Of a stretch of 10,351 nucleotides of DNA, positions 6,603 to 10,351 are shown piece after piece (the first letter of the stretch is position 1; each line of letters begins with the position of its first letter). The DNA is from an uncultured Oscillospiraceae bacterium (GTDB lineage: Bacteria; Bacillota; Clostridia; Oscillospirales; Acutalibacteraceae): contig UQVI01000059.1 in the NCBI GenBank assembly GCA_900544515.1, positions 1-10,351 on the forward strand. Reading direction: 5' to 3'. Position numbers and translations under genes: made by a program. The notes beneath the pieces were generated by a model. The model worked only from the letters and a program-made list of their open reading frames with translations, did not search any database and had not been told where the DNA came from.

Positions 6603-6946
6603 AATAGTATTATAGCATATAGATATACTGTTTTCTATAATATTTATATTAAATGCGGCATAGGTATATGGAGCCGCACTGTATAAGGAAGCTGCTTGTT
6701 TATCTGTTATGACGATATGTTCAGAGGCAGTTGTAAAGCCATATAAATTGTAAAAGGCAGAGATTAAAAATCTCTGCCTTTCTTGTTCCTATTGGTTTAT
6801 AATTCATTTTTTCTTGCCTGCTTTTGTTTTGCTGATTGTTTTATACCGAAAACAAAATAAAGTATGTGATAAATTCGTTAATTTTAAGATGATATATGGA
6901 ATATCAATTGCTTTGCGAAATATTGTATCTATTAATACTGCATAAT
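6603..6946. other. Non-coding stretch between regulator operon and GH29 pseudogene
   Basis: About 340 bases without a convincing gene. It holds the strong hairpin at 6753-6781, a + strand TATAAT (6636-6641), and a six-base hairpin TGCGGC (6654-6659) / GCCGCA (6673-6678). The right part (6782-6946) is very AT-rich and may be decayed sequence. A - strand frame that stays open here ends in a Lys-rich tail, but it has no start, no ribosome site and no recognisable family, so I do not call it. Confidence 0.6.
6753..6781 (-). terminator. Strong hairpin terminator, possibly bidirectional
   Basis: AAAGGCAGAGATT (6753-6765) and AATCTCTGCCTTT (6769-6781) form a 13-base perfect stem with a three-base loop. 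On the - strand it would end transcription coming through the GH29 pseudogene and its upstream genes; on the + strand it is followed by TTTCTTGTT. The outer stem AAAGGCAG matches the terminator at 965-992. Confidence 0.8.
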
Positions 6947-7631
6947 CTAATCTACGGATAGTTTAATACATAAGGGTACAGATCGATCAACTGATGAATC
7001 AACAGAAAAGTAAAATGCTTTTTCATCCTGATTCCATTTGATTGGTTTGGAACTGCCTAACAATTCAACGTTTTTAATTTGATAAATCATTCCGCCCTCA
7101 TCGGCGGCACGCAAGGATTGTACTTTATATTCCTTGCACGGTTTATTGCTCATAACAAACACATAAATTGTGCTGTTTTTATAGGTAAATCGAAAATCCT
7201 GTTTACCATATTTGAAGTTCTCTTTAAAACTGCCGGATTTTTGTTTTTTGCCTTTGCCATAAACAGTAAAAGGTTTGGAATCATACATAATATATTTTGC
7301 ACCGCTTTTTTTAAATAAATCCAGCCACTCGTCCACATCAAATTCTGTTGGATTGAATTGTTCTACAAATTGTCGGTAATCAACATTTTCACCGTAATGC
7401 TTTAAGTGATATTTCCGGCATTTTGTGCCTTTCATATACATTTCACGAGGATACCAATCGCATATTGCAGCAGGTACGGAATAAGCATCCCCAGTGAATG
7501 AACAGTCCGAAACGACCTTTCTGATACCAGTCAGGAATGCGAAATGCAGAAAGACTTTGTCAATTATCTGAAAACGGTCCTTGTTTAATAATATCATCAA
7601 CCTTTTTCAGATATTCGTCTATAGTAATCAT
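6947..7631 (-). pseudogene. Alpha-L-fucosidase (GH29) pseudogene
   Basis: Alpha-L-fucosidases remove L-fucose from host or plant glycans and are usually about 450 residues or more. Starting from ATG at 7631 (AAGGAG at 7639-7644), the frame reads a typical GH29 N-terminus up to GPFSDN, then TGA (7562-7560) where the family has Trp, then resumes as FRIPDWYQKGRFGLFIHWG. A one-base insertion near 7486-7490 shifts the frame into YSVPAAICDWYPREMYMKGT and on to FKKSGAKYI. At about 7285-7291 the sequence jumps to the extreme C-terminal part (YDSKPFTVYGKG, then FRFTYKNSTIYVFV and VELLGSSKPIKW). The whole middle of the catalytic barrel, with the nucleophile and acid/base residues, is missing. Three independent lesions make this a clear pseudogene. 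The ribosome site and the 89-base gap behind the membrane-protein gene suggest it was once the last gene of that operon or a separate unit. Confidence 0.9.
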
Positions 7632-7720
7632 GGATATTCTCCTTACAATTATTTTAAAAAAAGCAAATTATATTTTATAAAAGGGAAAGCATCTTAATAT
7701 AATTTAATTTTTTTGCCGGC

Positions 7721-8707
7721 TTATTCATTGTTTTTGGATTTTTGCTTGCAGATGAGGTTATATATAACACTGAATGCTGCGATTATAAAGCAGACTATAC
7801 CTATAGAATACGGCATAACATATATAACTCTGTTGCCTGAATATGCGGTGATTTCTGATGCATAGTGAATTAAAACATAACTGATAATGCTACCAAAGAA
7901 CAAGGCTGCTGAATTGATAATACTTATATAAATACAAGCAGTAATCGCCAATAGTATTAAACCTGAAATTGCTGTAAATCCGGTTTCATTTATACCGGTA
8001 TTGTTACAAAGCAGACTATACAGAATACCGAACAGAACAGTCAGTGACAGGTTTGTCATAAATTCTGCGCAGGATTGTTTTGTGATTTTTGGCTTGTTAA
8101 AGCTTAATTTTATTGTATCTGACACTTGTGAAAAATCAAAAATGATACTGCCTGCAAGCAGCAATATACCGCATATGAGATACAATATAACCTGCAGATT
8201 TTCTGCATTTGCAATAACACTTAACAGAATTGCTGAGACAGATGAAATAATGATTGATTTTTTTGATACTTTGCAGTTTGAAATTGCCGTTATTGAAAGT
8301 CCTGCAAATATTCCGCTTGCACCTGCAAAAATAGCCAGCACTCTTGAAACGGTCATAATTACATGGCTGATTCTCATTGTCGGCGCAATTAACTGCATTG
8401 TGTTTACATCAAATAAAAACATAAAAATTGAAATGCAGCCTAACGCACCAAGAGCAAAGGATGCAATTGATTTTGTGAATTTTTTCAGAAGAACAGCAAG
8501 GATTGTTCCGATTAAAAATGTAAGTGTAAACAGAATCAGAATAAAATCCATTCTTAAAAAGGGAAGCCCTGCAATATTATAAAGCGGTGTTTCGGGTGTT
8601 ACCTGATTTTTGCAGTAAATATCAAGAGTTAAAAGTATAGAGGTTATGAAAAATACAGTGGAAAATGCTGAAATGTTTGCAGCATTTGAATTTAAAAATT
8701 TTTTCAT
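7721..8707 (-). CDS. Polytopic membrane protein of unknown function
   Basis: I do not recognise the family. The 328-residue product is almost entirely hydrophobic, with about ten membrane helices (roughly 12-32, 54-74, 80-101, 116-141, 151-168, 171-192, 217-235, two within 243-283, and 296-320) separated by short charged loops, and a basic C-terminus (KQKSKNNE). Layout resembles a small transporter, flippase or acyltransferase-like membrane protein, but I see no diagnostic motif. Its ATG shares a base with the TAA of the upstream GH18 gene (TAATG), and its GGAGGTG ribosome site (8715-8721) lies inside the GH18 coding end, so the two should be made together. That suggests a role tied to the glycan the GH18 protein acts on, or to its export, as inference. 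Confidence 0.85.
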   Translation of the reverse strand: MKKFLNSNAANISAFSTVFFITSILLTLDIYCKNQVTPETPLYNIAGLPFLRMDFILILFTLTFLIGTILAVLLKKFTKSIASFALGALGCISIFMFLFDVNTMQLIAPTMRISHVIMTVSRVLAIFAGASGIFAGLSITAISNCKVSKKSIIISSVSAILLSVIANAENLQVILYLICGILLLAGSIIFDFSQVSDTIKLSFNKPKITKQSCAEFMTNLSLTVLFGILYSLLCNNTGINETGFTAISGLILLAITACIYISIINSAALFFGSIISYVLIHYASEITAYSGNRVIYVMPYSIGIVCFIIAAFSVIYNLICKQKSKNNE

Positions 8708-10209
8708 TATTTTGCACCTCCGAACTGATTAACAGCGGTGTAGGCTGCCTTCCATAATGAGTAGTCAGAGGAATAGTCTGTGTCACAGGAAAAATGCCAA
8801 ACCATAATTCCGCCGTATTCATTTAAAAGAGCGTAAGCCGTTTTATCACGCACCATAGCAGGAGAATTAAAATACACTTCCGTTGGTGATGCGTTGTAAT
8901 AAGAATTAAATATGTATCGGTTTTTATAATAATCAAAGCCCTGCGCATCTTTATATGAGTACTGTTCCATTAAAGCATCAACCTGTGTTCCGTAAAACGG
9001 AATGCCTATATTGATTTGCTCTTTTGAAAAACCAACCTCTTCCAAATATTTTGCACCCTGAACAGCACAGCTCCAGAAACTTGAATGCTCACCGTCTTGA
9101 TCAAAGATATCATAGGTCATCATATTTACCATATCAAGGGCATTTATAACCTCTTGGGAATAATTTACATCTCTTGTGCCAAATGCACAGGAAAGAATAC
9201 ACTTTTCTTTTACATTGAGTTCATTAACCATACGGCTTTTCAGTTCAATAAGAAAATTGCTGAAGGTCTGAAAATCGTAATCACTTTGAGGAAATTCATA
9301 GTCAATATCAATGCCGTCAAAACCGATTTCATTTGCAAGGTTTATCAGGTTGCTTATAAAGAAATCCCTGTTATTATCCATGGCGATATTTGTACTGTAA
9401 TTACCGGAACCGTTTCCTATATCAAAAGTGATTTTTAACTGATCACTGCCGAATTCACGCATACAGTCTACCATGTACTTTAATTCTTTACGAGATTCCT
9501 GCTGTGTTTCATTCTGATAATCGTCCTGCTTTCCTACAAAAACATTTCCATCTTCATCAAAGGTTACACCGCAGAAGAAATTAACATGTGTTAATTCTGA
9601 AAAATTATATCCGTCCAGCATAGATTTAATTGCCGCTTTTTTATCTGCAATTAAATCATTTTGTAAAATTTCATAAAATCCGGTATTAAGAACATATCCT
9701 GTCATTCGGAAATCATCACTGATTATCTGCGGTTGGTTGTATACCTCGATTTCTTTTATGGAAAAGAAACTGTCTGCTTTACTGATAAAAATGCGGATAT
9801 ATCTTGCAGATACGGTGTCAAAGGTGCAGAGTCTGTGGTATTCAATTTTATCGCCGTGATAGATTTCGGTGTATGTTTCACCGTTCTCAGATGCAAGAAT
9901 GGTGAAATCCTTTATGTTCAGTCCGTTTTCTTTTAATATAATACAGTTGAATTCCTGCATACTTTTAAGGTCAATATTGATAGAATCGTTATTTTTGCTG
10001 AAGCTTTTATAGCAGGTTGATACATTGCCGTCTGTTAGCTTTTTTACCTTTTTGTCTCCCTTATTAAGAGCAAGGTTTTCAGAAGTGATATAGGAACTGT
10101 CGTTCTGAAGCACTTCGCTTTTCTGACCGTTTGCCTTCAGTGAAAGCATTGCTATTGTGAGAGCAGCGGCAACTATAACGCATAGAATGCTGATTTTGAT
10201 GTTTTTCAT
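8707..10209 (-). CDS. Secreted GH18 glycosidase with N-terminal F5/8C (discoidin) domain
   Basis: The 500-residue protein begins with a signal peptide or signal anchor (about 5-24, no Cys lipobox). Residues about 43-158 form an F5/8 type C (CBM32-like) module, with LTDGNVSTCYKS, DFTILASENGETYTEIY, ARYIRIFI and the closing IKEIEVYN. Residues about 165-495 form a GH18 barrel. The catalytic signature DGIDIDYE (298-305) is complete, with Glu305 as the expected acid; MMTYD (Tyr366) and GGIMVWHFSCD (Trp471) are the usual substrate-site motifs. It should hydrolyse a GlcNAc-containing polymer such as chitin, peptidoglycan or an N-glycan core outside the cell; which one cannot be told. GGAG (10218-10221) lies eight bases before the ATG. 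The stop overlaps the next gene's start. Confidence 0.93.
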   Translation of the reverse strand: MKNIKISILCVIVAAALTIAMLSLKANGQKSEVLQNDSSYITSENLALNKGDKKVKKLTDGNVSTCYKSFSKNNDSINIDLKSMQEFNCIILKENGLNIKDFTILASENGETYTEIYHGDKIEYHRLCTFDTVSARYIRIFISKADSFFSIKEIEVYNQPQIISDDFRMTGYVLNTGFYEILQNDLIADKKAAIKSMLDGYNFSELTHVNFFCGVTFDEDGNVFVGKQDDYQNETQQESRKELKYMVDCMREFGSDQLKITFDIGNGSGNYSTNIAMDNNRDFFISNLINLANEIGFDGIDIDYEFPQSDYDFQTFSNFLIELKSRMVNELNVKEKCILSCAFGTRDVNYSQEVINALDMVNMMTYDIFDQDGEHSSFWSCAVQGAKYLEEVGFSKEQINIGIPFYGTQVDALMEQYSYKDAQGFDYYKNRYIFNSYYNASPTEVYFNSPAMVRDKTAYALLNEYGGIMVWHFSCDTDYSSDYSLWKAAYTAVNQFGGAK

Positions 10210-10238
10210 AGCAGTTTCTCCATATACCCATATGTAGG

Positions 10239-10301
10239 TTATTGTTTTTTTGTTTTTGCAGTTTTGCGTTCCTTACGGATTTTTGCTGCGTGCAGTTCTT
10301 T
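10239..10301 (-). CDS. Possible 3' end of an upstream gene (partial)
   Basis: The last 20 codons of an open frame enter from the right edge of the insert and read a very basic tail (HAAKIRKERKTAKTKKQ) before TAA at 10241-10239. The stop is 29 bases upstream of the GH18 ATG, typical operon spacing, and no promoter or terminator lies between. Lys-rich C-terminal tails are common on cytosolic ends of membrane proteins. The fragment is too short to identify and could be a chance open frame. Confidence 0.4.
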   Translation of the reverse strand, partial: KELHAAKIRKERKTAKTKKQ

Positions 10302-10303
10302 CT

Positions 10304-10351
10304 CTGTCTCTTATACACATCTGACGCTGCCGACGACTAGTCGAGTGTAGA
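10304..10351 (+). other. Untrimmed Nextera adapter with i5 index
   Basis: Bases 10304-10322 are the reverse complement of the 19-base Tn5 mosaic end, 10323-10336 are the Nextera read-1 stem (GACGCTGCCGACGA), 10337-10344 (CTAGTCGA) are the i5 index in reverse complement, and 10345-10351 begin the P5 oligo. The genomic insert ends at 10303. Confidence 0.98.

Noticed and set aside
6653..6712. A 19-codon + strand mini-ORF in the intergenic gap
   Set aside because: No ribosome site and no recognisable composition; it overlaps a hairpin and is most likely chance.
7560..7562. TGA read as tryptophan (alternative genetic code) in the GH29 frame
   Set aside because: TGA is the real stop of the 128..937 gene and of the response regulator, Trp is encoded by TGG elsewhere (including in the GH29 remnant itself), and the gene carries a frameshift and large deletion as well.
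7667..7672. Perfect - strand TATAAT as a promoter for the GH29 gene
   Set aside because: No -35-like hexamer is found at 16-18 bases, and the region is so AT-rich that one TATAAT is expected by chance.
8001..8582. A 193-codon + strand open frame
   Set aside because: It is antisense to the polytopic membrane protein, has no ribosome site, and is a typical shadow of hydrophobic codons.
49..10303. CRISPR array, tRNA, rRNA or riboswitch
   Set aside because: I saw no regularly spaced repeats, no cloverleaf-like sequence and no known riboswitch core on either strand.
10079..10318. A 79-codon - strand open frame upstream of and overlapping the GH18 start
   Set aside because: Its first codons (MYKRQ) are translated adapter sequence and the rest is a shifted frame of the GH18 signal-peptide region.

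Overview
The window is a 10.3 kb AT-rich fragment of a low-GC Gram-positive bacterium, most likely a gut or rumen Clostridia member (Oscillospiraceae/Lachnospiraceae type). This rests on the strong AGGAG-type ribosome sites, the Firmicutes-style OmpR-family two-component pair, the VTC/DUF4956/Cthe_2159 gene set typical of Clostridia, and the glycan-acting GH18 and GH29 genes. The first 48 and last 48 bases are untrimmed Nextera/Tn5 sequencing adapter with index bases, so the genomic insert is 49..10303.

Layout from left to right. 49..1000: an orphan + strand gene for an unrecognised 269-residue protein built from three repeats carrying a Gly-aromatic...Asp-x-His motif, with its own ribosome site and terminator. 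1014..1295 (-): a decayed tyrosine recombinase missing its N-terminus and the middle of its catalytic domain, which suggests an old mobile element. 1306..4590 (-): an operon of three genes read VTC-domain protein, then DUF4956 membrane protein, then a surface-anchored Cthe_2159-type beta-helix carbohydrate-binding protein, ended by a long perfect inverted repeat. 4610..6602 (-): an OmpR-family response regulator and its sensor histidine kinase, overlapping by ATGA and ended by their own hairpin terminator. 6603..6946: non-coding, with one strong terminator. 6947..7631 (-): an alpha-L-fucosidase (GH29) pseudogene with a nonsense codon, a frameshift and loss of the catalytic core. 7721..10209 (-): a GH18 glycosidase with an N-terminal F5/8C (discoidin) domain, coupled by TAATG to a polytopic membrane protein of unknown function. 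10239..10301 (-): the possible last 20 codons of another upstream gene.

How the genes may work together: the promoters of the regulator operon and of the VTC operon each carry a direct repeat of CTAAGG-like hexamers spaced exactly 11 bases apart (5'-CTAAGG-N5-CTAAGG/T), the geometry expected for tandem binding of a phosphorylated OmpR-family regulator. The simplest reading is that the two-component system controls itself and the adjacent VTC/DUF4956/Cthe_2159 envelope system. That is inference from sequence; the chemistry performed by this envelope system is not established. The GH18/membrane-protein pair looks like a separate envelope or glycan unit whose operon begins beyond the right edge.
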